Both the position numbers and the translations under genes were made by a program. Shown in pieces: positions 25,142 to 36,703 of a stretch of DNA of 64,000 nucleotides. The notes under the pieces were generated by a model, which was not told the origin of the DNA, ran no database searches, and saw nothing but the letters and a program-made list of their open reading frames with translations. The stretch is from Adiantum capillus-veneris (lineage: Eukaryota; Streptophyta; Polypodiopsida; Polypodiales; Pteridaceae): positions 123,160,543 through 123,224,542 of the forward strand of contig CM043960.1 of the NCBI GenBank assembly GCA_014529385.2, given 5' to 3'. The number at the start of each line of letters is the position of its first letter. Positions within the stretch are counted from its first letter, which is position 1.

Positions 25142-25545
25142 TCAAGGTTTCTCTTTTCTTGCTCAAGAAGGGAGGTCCTCAAGCTAGCTACAAATGGTTG
25201 GTATTATTAATTGCCTGTGAGTAAGTAGAATACGGATTTTTCAGCCTTGCAGTGCGCCTGCCTTTGTGCAGTTAATGGGGCATCACCGTCGAGAGCTATG
25301 GTCTTAATAGTGGAGTCCTACGGGGCTTGCCTACGGCTTAACCACTATTGAGCTATTAGAAGCTTGACAGGAGCCAGTGCTGTTTTGGTGTTGAAAGACC
25401 CTCTCTTCTATTCCTTGCAATTAATGGTATTCGAGCCGCGGGTACAGTAGCTTGAGTGCTTTTTCTAAAGGGGTAAAGAGGAGTAGCAACTAGGGCTTGA
25501 AGTGCCAAAGTACACCTAAAAAGTTTACACCTAAAAGTTGTTAGA

Positions 25546-25947
25546 ATGGCTCACAATAGTAGAGAGAGTGAAATTAATGTTGATAACTTTGATTTTGCTG
25601 ATGACCAAGCTACTAATGATGCTTCAATGCTTGTTAACTATCTTGTTACTAAGATTCAACAAGCCATGGGCAATCCATCTCTCCAAAGTGAAGTGCAACG
25701 ACAGCTCCGTGCTAACGGGATTCTCCAAGCGCATCACCATGACGAGAGAACACCTAGGAAGCCTCCTTGTGAGACTCCCAAAAGAGGTCTCTCTCCGATT
25801 CGGGAAGAAGAAGAGAATCCTTATGAAGGGCTCAAGAATTTACTTCTTGATAATGCATCTCCTTCCCAAAGGAGAACTCAAGAGCCTCCACCGAAGGAAC
25901 GAGAAAGAAGCGAGTCTCCCGCCACCTCGGCAGAGATGGCTCCATGA
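25546..25947 (+). CDS. gag: Chromovirus Gag N-terminal part, ended by premature TGA
   Basis: A 133-residue acidic and Pro/Arg-rich leader beginning MAHNSRESEINVDNF. The ATG is the first good start after the primer site. It is in the same frame as the long gag-pol frame that follows; only the TGA at 25945-25947 separates them. A CGA-to-TGA change would explain the stop. Translational readthrough is possible in principle, but the stop lies inside the Gag leader, not at a gag/pol junction, so mutation is more likely. Confidence 0.75.
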   Translation: MAHNSRESEINVDNFDFADDQATNDASMLVNYLVTKIQQAMGNPSLQSEVQRQLRANGILQAHHHDERTPRKPPCETPKRGLSPIREEEENPYEGLKNLLLDNASPSQRRTQEPPPKERERSESPATSAEMAP

Positions 25948-28900
25948 AGATGGCGGGATAAACGCTCTCCATCACCACCAAAGAGGAGAAGAACATCGTA
26001 TTCTTCTCCTCACCACAATTCGAAGAGGGATGATAAAAAGCAAGAGAAGAAAAAGGCGAGAAAGAGGACACCCTCTTATCCATCTTCTTCATCCTCTTCC
26101 TCTTATGAAAGCTATGGTGAAGACGACAAAGATCAGGACAAGAAAAAGGCGAGAAAGAGGTCACCCTCTTCTCCACCTTCTTCAAATTCTTCACCTTCTG
26201 AAGAAAGTGATGGTGCAACTTTTGAACCATCAAAAAGAAGAGGCCATAGAAAATCGTATGCCGCATGGAAGAGGTTGTCCAAGCTGAAGAAATTCAAAGA
26301 GGGAGGGAAGAGCATCTCTTTCCTTACCTATGATGGTACCTTTGGTGCCACGGACAAAGTCATGGCCTTTATCCAGCAATTCGATGCGGCGTTTGGAGAT
26401 GAGGGCTTCATGGAGTCCTCTAAGCTACGCCATGTAGCTATGCACTTTCAAAAGTCCGCCAGACAATGGTGGTCTAGCCTACGAGCCAATGGTGAAGCTC
26501 CACGAACATGGAAAGCTTTAAGAGCTTCCATTATGAAGCAGTTTTTGGCCACCGATGCCAAAGACAAAGTACTCACCGAATGGCGAAGCTTAAAGCTCTC
26601 TCCCAATGAATCTATCCACAAATATGTAGATAAGTTTTGGGACCTACAACTCAAAGCCAATGTCTTCCAAAAGTTGGATTTTGGAGAGCAAAAGCAACAA
26701 TTTTGTGCGGGCTTAACCGAAGAAATGGCGGAGTATGTCAACTCCCAAAGACCACGTACCATATCGGCGGTAATACACCACACTATGGTGGCCTCTCAAA
26801 TCAATTTCCAAACGGGGGCAAAAAGAAATAATAAGCCCCCGGAAAACAAGGGTTCCAATGAGCCTAAGGGGAAGGACAATATCCAAAAGTCTCCTAAGGG
26901 CAACTCCAACAAAGCTAAAGAGAAGGGAGTTTACAAAGGTAAGAATAAAATCTCTCCTGAAGAGCTTGAGCGTTATCGTAAGGATAACCGATGTTTCAAG
27001 TGCGGCGAACAAGGGCATGCGTACCGCGCTTGTCCCCAAAAGAACAAATGCCAAGATCCTCCTAGAGCTTCCTTGGTTGAAATCCAAGAGGAGGAAATTC
27101 ACCAAACTCATCACAAAGGATCTCCTCTATGCCATGCTTGGGGAAAGGTAAGAGAACATGATGCTTTTATTCTCTTTGACCCTGGTTCTACTCACAATTT
27201 TATATCTATGGAGTTAGCCACCAAGCTAGGCATACAATCCTACGAGATGGGAGATGTCCTACCCACAGACAGTGCCTTCAAGGGGCAAGAAGCTTCAGTC
27301 ACTCCCTTAATCGGGAAATTGAGACTTCATGTCCAAGGCTATGTGGACAAAGAGGACTTCTTTATCTCTCCTCTCAAGCATGAGGATGTAATCCTAGGGG
27401 CACCATGGTTTGACCGCCTGGCTGCCAATGTTAAATTTTCTGAAAGGAGAATCTCCTTTAAGTTCAGGGAAAAAGACATGTATATAAATGCTAAGAAAAT
27501 GGGTAACACCATCCCCATTCTACATACACCAGCTTTCAACAAGTCAATAAAGAGCTCTATTTCCGTGTACATGATTTTTGTTAACGATTCTCAAAATGAA
27601 CCTAATGCTTTAACAAAAGAAAATAAAAGCAACCAAAAGAAATTAGAGTTATCCAATTTTCTCAAGGGGTTTCAAGATGTTTTTATTGAAGACATCCCTT
27701 GTGAGCTACCTCCTAAACGAGGTAATGATGACCATGCAATTGAACTTCTTCCAGGAAGTGCACCGCCTAATAAACCTCCTTATAGAGTTTCTCAAGCTCA
27801 ACAAGAGGAGATTATGCGGCAAGTGCATGAGTTAGTTGAGAAGGGTATGGTTAGGCCAAGCTCATCTCCATTTTGCTTACCTGTGCTATTAGTGCAAAAG
27901 AAAGACGGCACATATCGTATGTGTGTCGACTATAGAGCACTAAATAGGATCACTATCAAGAATAGGTTTCCCGTTCCACGGGTAGAAGACCTATTTGATA
28001 AGCTACAAGGATCGACCTACTTCAGTAGGATTGACCTAAAAAGTGGCTATCATCAAATAAGGATAGTTGATCAAGACATTGTAAAGACCGCATTTCGTAC
28101 TACATTTGGTCTTTATAAATACATTGTCATGCCTTTTGGCTTGACCAATGCACCAGCCACATTTAACCGCTTGATGGAGAAGTTGTTCAGGCCTCATCGA
28201 ACCTTCACTAGAGCGTTCTTTGATGATATTATCATCTACTCTAATTCATTGGAGGAACACAAGCAACACCTCCAGGTAATATTTCAAGTTTTAAGAGAGA
28301 ATAAACTTTATGTTAATCGAAAGAAAAGTGAATTTTTCTTGCAAGAGATTCAGTATTTAGGTCACATTATCTCTCAAGATGGCATCCAAATGGATCCATC
28401 CAAGTTAGAGGTAATAAAAGGATGGCCTAAACCAAGGAGTCTTCATGAACTAAGAAGCTTTATAGGTATGTGTGCATACTATAGACGCTTCATAGAAAAG
28501 TTCTCACAAATTGCGGGACCATTACATGACCTAACAAAAAAAAGCGTTAGGTATACATGGTTTGCTAAGGAGAACAATGCTTTCGAAAAGCTTATCTCTC
28601 AACCTGTGCTTACACTACCGGATCTCTCAAAACCATTTGAGGTCCAATGTGATGCTTGTGGTGATTGCCTTGGAGCTGTTTTGCTCCAAGAAGGGCACGC
28701 CATAGGCTATGAGAGCCGAAGGCTCGACCTTGTTGAGCAAGCTCTAGGCATATACGAAAAGGAACTCCTTGCAGTTCTACATGCCTTAGACTCATGGAAG
28801 CACTATTTATTGGGGACTCCTTTCATTCTGCGAACGGATCACCAAAGTCTTAAGTACTTCATGATGCAGACCAAGCTCTCCGGCAAACAAATGAGGTGGG

Positions 28901-30432
28901 AAAATTTCCTTTCGCAATTTCATTTTCATATTGCTCACATTGCTGGCAAGCATAATCAAGTAGCTGATGCACTCTCAAGACGGCCGAGAGTGAATGCAGT
29001 TTCCATAGCAACTCACAATGATCTATCTTCAATGATAGATGAGTATGCTATTGATCCCGATTTTAGAGATGTGATTTCAGCCCTTGCATTAGGGAAGAAA
29101 GAAGAACCATTTACTTTACAAGATGGTTATCTTCTCTATGGCAATAGACTATGCGTTACTAACTCACTACGTGAGAAAGTAATGTATGAATCTCATGCTC
29201 CACCTTATGCGGGGCATAGAGGGATTCAGTCTACCTTAAAGGGAATTGAAACATATTTCTATTGGCCTACCATGAAAGTGAACATACAAGAGTATGTTTC
29301 CAAATGTGTGGTATGCCAAAAGACAAAATTTGATAGAGGGAAGCAACTTGGATTGCTTCAACCCTTGCCAATCCCTAATTCACCATGGGAGAGCATATCC
29401 ATGGATTTTATCTTTGGATTGCCTAAGTCTATCCATGGGAATACGGGAATATGGACGATAGTAGACAGGTTTAGTAAACAAGCTCATTTTATACCTGTCA
29501 AAAAGACTATCAAAGCCCATCAAATGGCAACCCTCTTTATTTCACAAATTTTCAAGTACCATGGCTTGCCCATGTCCATAGTGTCGGATAGAGATCCTAG
29601 AATGACCAGTAATTTATGGAAGGGTCTGTTTGAGAATTTAGGAACAAGGCTAAACTTCTCTTCGGCCTATCATCCACAAACTGATGGCCAAAGTGAAATA
29701 GCTAACCTAACCATTCTCGATCTACTAAAAGCCTATGTAACGGAAGTAGATCAAAGATCCCAATGGGAGAAGTACTTACCCTTAGTGGAGTATGCTTACA
29801 ATAACACTGTACATACTTCCACGGGAAAAACACCTTTCGAGGTAATTGAGGGAAGATCAAAAAGTCCCTTGCTACTTAAGGTACATGGGAAGATCTTCGC
29901 TGCAGATGAGTATAGCCGAGACCTACAAGAATCTTTCCAAAAGATTAAGGATGCTATCTCTATCTCACAGCAAAGGCAAAAGGCTGCTGCTGACAAGCAC
30001 AGAAGAGCCCAAGCCTTTAAAGAAAACGATTGGGTCTTGTTAAAGTTTCCCAAGGATCGATTAAGGCACACAACGAGCAAGAATCCTACGGGTCACCAAA
30101 AGTACTATGCTAAACTAGCAAAAAGGTACTATGGTCCCTTTCAGATTCTTAGGCCAATCAATGAGATGGCCTATCAACTCAAGTTTCCCAATCATTGGCT
30201 CATACACAATGATTTTCATGTGAGCCTATTAAAGCCTTACAAAGGAGAGCCACCTCAAGAACCAACTATTGAAGACCCACCGGAGGTCGAGGACCAAGAA
30301 GAGGTGCTACAGCCAGAGTCCATTCTCCGACATGAAGACAAGGTACTAAGAGGCGGTAAGACTATCCGACGATATCTTATTAAGTTTAAGAATTATCCTT
30401 TTGAAGATGCTAGATGGATGCAAGGCATATAA
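25948..30432 (+). CDS. gag-pol: Chromovirus Gag-Pol polyprotein
   Basis: The frame stays open from the TGA at 25945 to TAA at 30430; the first in-frame ATG is at 26362, so as it stands the copy would lose its Gag leader. With codon 26275 as 1: a basic Ser-rich segment with two KKKARKR repeats lies upstream; Gag capsid core about 35-165; zinc knuckle CFKCGEQGHAYRAC 240-253; retropepsin FDPGSTHNF with Asp302 (usual DSG/DTG is DPG here); RT with RIDLKSGYHQIRI and catalytic FFDD (Asp650-651); RNase H acids Asp793, Glu830, Asp855; integrase HHCC zinc region then Asp1044, Asp1105, Glu1141 with exact D-35-E spacing; chromodomain from about 1347 (KTIRRYLIKFKNYP). TAA at 30430-30432 cuts the tail: the same frame continues for 16 more codons to TAA at 30481, and the sister copy has CAG at that codon. 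It is nearly intact but probably not autonomous. Confidence 0.95.
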   Translation, partial: RWRDKRSPSPPKRRRTSYSSPHHNSKRDDKKQEKKKARKRTPSYPSSSSSSSYESYGEDDKDQDKKKARKRSPSSPPSSNSSPSEESDGATFEPSKRRGHRKSYAAWKRLSKLKKFKEGGKSISFLTYDGTFGATDKVMAFIQQFDAAFGDEGFMESSKLRHVAMHFQKSARQWWSSLRANGEAPRTWKALRASIMKQFLATDAKDKVLTEWRSLKLSPNESIHKYVDKFWDLQLKANVFQKLDFGEQKQQFCAGLTEEMAEYVNSQRPRTISAVIHHTMVASQINFQTGAKRNNKPPENKGSNEPKGKDNIQKSPKGNSNKAKEKGVYKGKNKISPEELERYRKDNRCFKCGEQGHAYRACPQKNKCQDPPRASLVEIQEEEIHQTHHKGSPLCHAWGKVREHDAFILFDPGSTHNFISMELATKLGIQSYEMGDVLPTDSAFKGQEASVTPLIGKLRLHVQGYVDKEDFFISPLKHEDVILGAPWFDRLAANVKFSERRISFKFREKDMYINAKKMGNTIPILHTPAFNKSIKSSISVYMIFVNDSQNEPNALTKENKSNQKKLELSNFLKGFQDVFIEDIPCELPPKRGNDDHAIELLPGSAPPNKPPYRVSQAQQEEIMRQVHELVEKGMVRPSSSPFCLPVLLVQKKDGTYRMCVDYRALNRITIKNRFPVPRVEDLFDKLQGSTYFSRIDLKSGYHQIRIVDQDIVKTAFRTTFGLYKYIVMPFGLTNAPATFNRLMEKLFRPHRTFTRAFFDDIIIYSNSLEEHKQHLQVIFQVLRENKLYVNRKKSEFFLQEIQYLGHIISQDGIQMDPSKLEVIKGWPKPRSLHELRSFIGMCAYYRRFIEKFSQIAGPLHDLTKKSVRYTWFAKENNAFEKLISQPVLTLPDLSKPFEVQCDACGDCLGAVLLQEGHAIGYESRRLDLVEQALGIYEKELLAVLHALDSWKHYLLGTPFILRTDHQSLKYFMMQTKLSGKQMRWENFLSQFHFHIAHIAGKHNQVADALSRRPRVNAVSIATHNDLSSMIDEYAIDPDFRDVISALALGKKEEPFTLQDGYLLYGNRLCVTNSLREKVMYESHAPPYAGHRGIQSTLKGIETYFYWPTMKVNIQEYVSKCVVCQKTKFDRGKQLGLLQPLPIPNSPWESISMDFIFGLPKSIHGNTGIWTIVDRFSKQAHFIPVKKTIKAHQMATLFISQIFKYHGLPMSIVSDRDPRMTSNLWKGLFENLGTRLNFSSAYHPQTDGQSEIANLTILDLLKAYVTEVDQRSQWEKYLPLVEYAYNNTVHTSTGKTPFEVIEGRSKSPLLLKVHGKIFAADEYSRDLQESFQKIKDAISISQQRQKAAADKHRRAQAFKENDWVLLKFPKDRLRHTTSKNPTGHQKYYAKLAKRYYGPFQILRPINEMAYQLKFPNHWLIHNDFHVSLLKPYKGEPPQEPTIEDPPEVEDQEEVLQPESILRHEDKVLRGGKTIRRYLIKFKNYPFEDARWMQGI

Positions 30433-30839
30433 TTAAAGGATAACCTAAACCTTGTCAATGCTTACAATGCTTCCCAAGAGTAAGCAAATGTACAAAATGT
30501 TAAAAATGAACAAAGTTTTTGTCTTATAAGACTCTCTTTTTCTTCATTTGTGCACAAAAATGAAGTAGTATGCATGCTTAGATCAAGTTTGCGGAGACGA
30601 CGTCTCCCAAACACCAAGTAGAGCTTGTCACTCTACTATGGAAGACTGATAGGACTAATGTGTAGACATGCTTGCGGCAGCCTCAGGCTCTCAAGCGCCA
30701 AATGGACTAGTCATCCATTGTGGAATGATGTCGTAGGGTAACATAGGGATCCTCTACCCGCTAAGAAAAGGACTCATGAATATACTTTATCTTCTCTACA
30801 CCATAGTCGAGGACGACTATGATTTCAAGAGAGAGGTAA
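30433..30839 (+). other. Chromovirus 3' untranslated region with polypurine tract
   Basis: Contains the remaining 16 sense codons of the tail, then non-coding sequence that is conserved in the second copy (54584-55000, reverse strand). CAAGAGAGAGGTAA at 30826-30839 directly before the 3' LTR is the polypurine tract. Confidence 0.8.
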
Positions 30840-32409
30840 TGTCATAATAATCAATATCTAATTCTCCTAAATGATTTTCTCATATTAAACCGATCATTTA
30901 ATGTGGGGAAGGCCAGGGGAGAAAAAGCTAGAATATTGGTTAAGCTAGCAGACCGGACACAGTAGGGATCCAAAGGAGGGAAAAAAGGGATCCAAAGGGG
31001 GGGCCATATGCAAAAGAGCCATGTGCAACAATGGGCTAAAAAGACCCTAAGGTTCAGCCCATTAGGACTTCCAAACTGCTAAGGTTCCAAAATTCAAAGG
31101 TTGTGTCCAAAGGTCAATCCTAGGGAAAATTGGATGCTTTGTGTGTGCCCTAAAAGTCTTTGCACATCCCTACATGGGAGGGGGCGAGCCCTAAAGGTAG
31201 GGGATGAGAGAGAAATCCACACACACACACAGGCTCCCTTTACACAAAGGGAATGAGGGACACATGTCAGCTCCCTAGGCCAGATGCCCACAAGGTGTGC
31301 CCAATTTCTATTGGATGACCCTTGAAGTGGACCAATGAGAATTAAGCTAGAGTAAATCTAGTTTAATTAATTTAAAAACATTTAATAAAAGAAACCAATG
31401 AGAATTAAGTCTCTTAGAAGACTATTGGGCAGTCTCCCAAGGGGTCCAATGAGCATTCAAGAGCCCCATGGCTTGCCTGATTCCTATTGGCCAGGAGGCA
31501 AAGGGGTCTAATGAGAGTTTAGTTTAATTATTTAATTACCTAAAGCTCTCACAAAAGGGGAAAGGGGGACACATGTCAGAAGGCTATCACTTATGCTGCT
31601 TAATTGTAATTGGCTTGACTTGGGGAGGGCCAATGAGGCTTCAGCAAGAGCAATTAGCAAGAGGGCTCGCCCAAGAGAGAGAGGGGGCTGATTTTTGCAA
31701 GGAATTATCACACACACACACTCACACAAGCTCATGTGTGAAGAAAGAGAAGACTATCTCTTCCCAAGCTTTAATGGAGAACTCATCACCTACTCCAAGC
31801 TTGTGAGATAGAAGCCTACATCAACACTCTCTTGGCATGTGGATGCAAATCCAACCAAGAGCCAAGCTTCAATGCATGCTCATCTCCTCTACCAAGCTAA
31901 TTACTAAGCTAAGCTATGCTACATATGAGTGATTATGTGAGGAGATGTACATCTCTCTCGTAAGGTACTCCTTCCTCTCAATCTACTCTCATACCCTGCT
32001 AGCTCTCACCATCTTCGAAGGTGTGTGAGGTCTTGGGTCTGAGAACGGGGATAATTCAAGTTGTGTTTGTTAAGTGTTTTGCTTAGTGCATGAAGTTTCC
32101 ATCTTCATTGCACTAGCTAGTCTTGAAGGAACACAAAGAATTGTAATGTACAATGTCTCTCTTGATGGGAGAAACCATAATACAAAGCCTTTTGGAGGGG
32201 GGACCGGCTCCATACAAATCCGGTCCTCAACTGTTGTCAATAGCTTAATTTCTCTCTCTTTTGAAAGTATTGTCTATGCTATCTAACTAGGTGTTATGCT
32301 TTTTGTTGCTCTCTCCACCCAAGCACTTTTGTAATTCTCATTAGGAATCTATTCTAATGAAATGCCCACTTTCCGCTACACATAAGTTATTAGGCCATTA
32401 AATGTTACA
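30840..32409 (+). repeat. Chromovirus 3' LTR (1,570 bp)
   Basis: Same ends as the 5' LTR and almost the same sequence. Followed by the TACAT target duplication. Confidence 0.95.
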
Positions 32410-32414
32410 TACAT

Positions 32415-32610
32415 GTACCAATTTATGTTTGTTGAGGGTCTCAAGGGTATGCGGCTATGAGGGCTTGGACATGCATTGAGAAGACTCCAATATCATGATT
32501 GATTCGGAGTCAATCTTGGAATGCAAAGCTCAAGGCAGTGCAAGAAAGGCTTGGAGTCAATAAGTTGTGGGAGAAGTCTTCCATCATTGTCATTGGCACC
32601 CTCTTCATGC
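32415..32610. repeat. Long direct repeat, copy 2 right part
   Basis: Continues the match to copy 1 (18785-18970): TTTGTTGAGGG, TATGCGG, GACATGCATTGAGAAG, and a weaker ATCATTGTCATTGG. The chromovirus therefore split one repeat. Confidence 0.65.
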
Positions 32611-34087
32611 TCTACCATGGAGAGCTCTTTTTACCTAAATATGGACTGTTGCATTAATTGAAGAACATGAAAATCAAAAGGTATACTTCTATATAGACAA
32701 TTATTTTCCTTTTTTGGTGGTGCATATATATATGAACACTTTCATGTGTATGTACCAACACTTGTTTTTAATTTCTTGACATAGATAGTTGCCTACGATG
32801 ATAAGTTCATTCCTCATCCCATGGACAAGGCAAGGGAAACCTATGAAATAATTCTTCCTTTGGAAAAAACTTGGAGAGTTTGAGCTATCCAAATTTCTTT
32901 TATTTCCATTCCAACTTCTTCAAGGATAAGGTTGAGCTTTCTCTTTTTTCATTTAAAACACTTTGAAGATATCCAGGAGGCAAGTTCATGCTGCTAGAGA
33001 AGCAAGCATTGGTTTCAATGTTTGGTGTTGGACTTGACATCTATGGCCTATACAATTGCTATTTTTTGACACATTTTGTGTATGGATTGGCTTGTGGAAT
33101 CACACACCAACATCAGTTGCCACGTTGCAAAAAACAAGATCTGCTCAAACATAAACCATCAGTGCTTCAACTTATAAAAGAGACCTTACACGTCGAGGTG
33201 GATGAGGAGACACAATTGCCCGACCTCAATGTTCTGGCACGAATGCTAATGATGAGATAAATTGCTCAAAGAGACCAATGTACAAATAAGAGGACCCTTG
33301 GACAAGTTCAAGAGACCGGAGTACTTTGTAACATTTTTGGATGACTAAAAATGGTCAAAATGTACTTTTTTTAATGCATCAAAGTTTGACATATTCTTAA
33401 GCAAAGTATTTAATTTTGCTATAACCATTTCTCACATTGTGGAAAGTTGAAATTACGTCAAGTATTCATGATATATTAAGGTTTGTGTTTGAATCTTGTT
33501 ATAATTGAGAATTACTGCATAGCTTACAATAGCGTTTTACAAACCCTTTTCATGCGTTCTTTCTATAGCCATCAATTTGCATGTTGTCTTACAGTATAGG
33601 ATAAATCTCTTGTGATTTGTGCATAAGTTTTTGATACTTTCATTGATGTAGCTCCTCTAAGCTATTGTCTTTGTCTACACCACCTCCGTGCTGAGTGTGA
33701 TTGAAATCATCAGTACAAGCTTGGTAGTGGGTTTTGTCCATGCCTTTTGTAGACTAAATATCAAACTTCCATATTGCCTTGCATTGCAAACCAAAGCATG
33801 TGACTACATATAATGTATTGCACATAAATCAATCACAAACATTACAAGAAAACGTATGTACAATTCAAAAGATTAGCATATCATGAAACCAATTACATTA
33901 CCATGTAGTGAGTGATATGATAATTTGTCCAAGCATTGATCAAAACTTGAATATTGTATTGAAGGTTTTCCATAACCACCTTGTGAGTCCTGGCTACACC
34001 ATTATCTACATGATCAACTATAGCATTGTGCAAATTTTTCCACCTATTGTATCTTAATGCTTTTCTTTTTTGTACACTATGGATTTT
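32611..34087. other. No gene recognised
   Basis: Contains a 90-codon open stretch at 32988-33260 (ending LPDLNVLARMLMMR) that I cannot assign, and AT-rich sequence. A minus-strand open stretch near 33893-34070 stops at the target site of the next element. Neither shows family motifs. Confidence 0.4.
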
Positions 34088-34091
34088 ACGT

Positions 34092-34943
34092 TGAAGAGGG
34101 GGAAAGGGGAACACACCCAACACACAACACAATGCCTCACTATAGCCCACAGTATACAGAACGCCCCAATCCACTAGAGTTCACCTTCAAAACTCGACAC
34201 TACCCGCAAGCAAACCACTGCTTGCACACAACCATACAAACACACTCCTTGCAATGCACCAGATAGACCTTATCACTCTACTCTGATCAATTTGTAGCCT
34301 TACACACACACGCAACCTCTCTCTATCTCTCTTTGCAGGGCAAACCTTGGGGGGGCACACACGCCCGAAAACACACCCACACAAGCAGAGAAGAGAAGGG
34401 GGAATGACACCAAGGTACATCAATGAATAGCCTTTTTGCATATACAACCATGTATATTCAGCCTGCACCCCTATCGGCACAAACCTCGACAAAAAACAAT
34501 GGCTCAAAATCCTACACTGGCAAAAAACTCCAATGGCTCCCCAAAAAACCTCCTGGGAAAAGCCCCGATGGAAAAAAGCCTAATGACAAAAGGCTCCAAG
34601 ATCCATAAGAAACATTGGCAAAAAAGCCCCAATAAATTAATGTTTACATCCTTTTATAGGGGAAACTAAACCCAAAAAAGAAAAAAAGGTCAGCTCTCTA
34701 GCTCGTTCAGTCCTCTTTGTGCTCCTTTGAGCATTTTCTTGCATTGCTAGCACTTGGCACACTTCACTTTTGGCAACTCTTGCATTATCCTATACTCCTT
34801 TATCTCTCTCTCTCTCACTCACTTTCTCTCTCTTTCTCTTTCTCTTGCTCCATTGGCACCGCCGCAGGATTGCCCCCTTGACCGGATTTGAACATCCTTG
34901 AGCTGCTTTCTCTCTCCACTGGAAGGATTGTGTGGATTTGGGA

Positions 34944-34995
<52 letters not shown>

Positions 34996-36255
34996 ATCTG
35001 CCATGGGACCCCTCCCCTATACGAGCAACAGCGACATCGCTAGGGGGGGGCACCCTTACCTTCAAAAGGTTTTGGCATGTGTGAATCTAGCCTGAAGCGG
35101 GCGCGTCATACCATTTCATCACTGTCGTTACCGGCCATTGGCCACCACCAAGCATAGCCGGCCCCACTGCTTCCAATCCCTTCCAAAATCCACCGTGCCG
35201 CCACCAGGCCCGCGCGCGCAGCCCTCAACCAGAGACACCGTAGCCTCACGCACCAAGGAGCTCTCTCTTCTTGTGTGATAGTGAAGGGGGCAACGTCCTC
35301 GCGCATATAGCCTTGCTGTTTGGGTGTGCGTCCCCCATGTGGGATCTCCCATGCGACACGTGGTGGTCCCTTGGGTGGACACCGTCCAAGCTCCTTAAAG
35401 AAATTCAAACTCACTTTCATAAACCCGCCCAACTTTTCTCTTGCTCTCTAATGGTCACCTGGTAATCCATCTGCCAAGCCGCAAAACCCGTCCGTAACTT
35501 AATTATGTCGACTCAAAACCCCCCCAGCTGTAGACGTACTTCAAGACTCTCCGAGACCCCGACCCGAGGCTGCAAAAACAGAGAAAACCATCTGTGGCCA
35601 ACTCCGAGCAAAGGCACTCAACTTTCCAGCCTGCTGTAACTTTCTGCTCCAGGCTCCGTTGTGATGAGAAATCAACTCTTGCTAGCTTCACACACCGTAT
35701 AGCGCCTTCTCAGACCCTGTCGCGGTCCAAAAAAACCCAGATGGCACGACTCCCCATGTCGTCATGTGGGCACCAACCTAGCCCTCGGCAAAACTTCAAC
35801 TAGCCATAAAATGCAATGTGTAGCTCTAATCTGCAATCTGAGAAGACGGTAAGGCTCCATAAATTGAGCACTACGCACCTGTACACTAACATCCACTCGG
35901 GCCACTTGTCGCTAGCTTCCTTGTACGACAAGGAGCTGCAACACACTGTACCTTCAAACTACAGTATCTTGGGCTCCTTAGCTCGTTTTCATGAGCTGTC
36001 TAGATCTGCTTCTTCAGCACTTCAAGCTCTTCATTTCCAGACCCAAAGACTACACCTCGCACCTCCCTCATCTTCTCCCCAAATTAGCCCCTTTTGGAGC
36101 CCTTCTTGGCCTATAAACTGCATCAATGATACATCTCCGCTGCTACCTGTCAGTCCATGATCTTCCTAGCTGCTCCAGCCTTTTGCCATACTTTTGCTAG
36201 CCTGCACATATGTGCCCATTCCATCTTCTATGGTCGACACACTTTGGATGTACCA
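34092..36255 (-). repeat. Left LTR (3' LTR of the minus-strand gag-only element)
   Basis: Matches 38487-40672 along its length with substitutions and indels. It contains a (CT)n run at 34947-34990 that is almost absent from the other LTR, and a G-run near 35043. Confidence 0.9.
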
Positions 36256-36703
36256 TCATTGTCCACCCCCTAGTTGAGCATTCATGCTCAACCAAAAAAG
36301 AGCTTTATTCCATTTCTAATTGAAAAACCTTCAACATGCTATGAAAAAACCAAAACCATATTTACATAGTTTTATTGCATCCTACTGCCAAACCTTCAAG
36401 TGGGTTGCTCCACCCCCTGCATCACATAGTTTTCGCGTGGATAACGCCTGCCATTGGTGTCTTCCACCCACCTGTAACTGCTCACCGTAGTGCTGTATCC
36501 CAGCACATATACTGTCATATGTGTAGGCTGCCCATAGCCTACCTTCAGCGCTCCATGCATTCCTCTGCAAACTGCCTACTACACACTAAGCAGCACCAAG
36601 CATACCATCAAAAGAGCATGTACCTAGCAATGAGCTCCAACACATATCTGACTCTGCTTTCCGAACCAGATAAAGTTGAGGCCTCGACCATAGACCCTTG
36701 CAC

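Larger units (their letters stand above)
23539..32409 (+). mobile_element. Near-intact Ty3/gypsy chromovirus
   Basis: An 8,871-bp element with LTRs at 23539-25128 and 30840-32409, both TG...CA, flanked by a perfect TACAT duplication (23534-23538 and 32410-32414). It has a tRNA-Met-type primer site, a polypurine tract and one long gag-pol reading frame with chromodomain. The LTRs are still very alike over 1.57 kb, differing mainly by small indels, so insertion was recent compared with its neighbours. It lies inside copy 2 of the older long direct repeat. A degenerate relative lies at 53185-59061 on the other strand. Confidence 0.95.

Noticed and set aside
25538-26287. 249-residue frame overlapping the gag start
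   Set aside because: It is in another frame from the chromovirus gag-pol and is very basic and low-complexity; the overlapping gag frame explains the region.
25945-30432. Stop codons repaired by U-to-C RNA editing, as in fern and hornwort organelles
   Set aside because: These are nuclear transposons; such editing is known from organelle transcripts and nothing here suggests nuclear editing. Mutational decay explains the stops.
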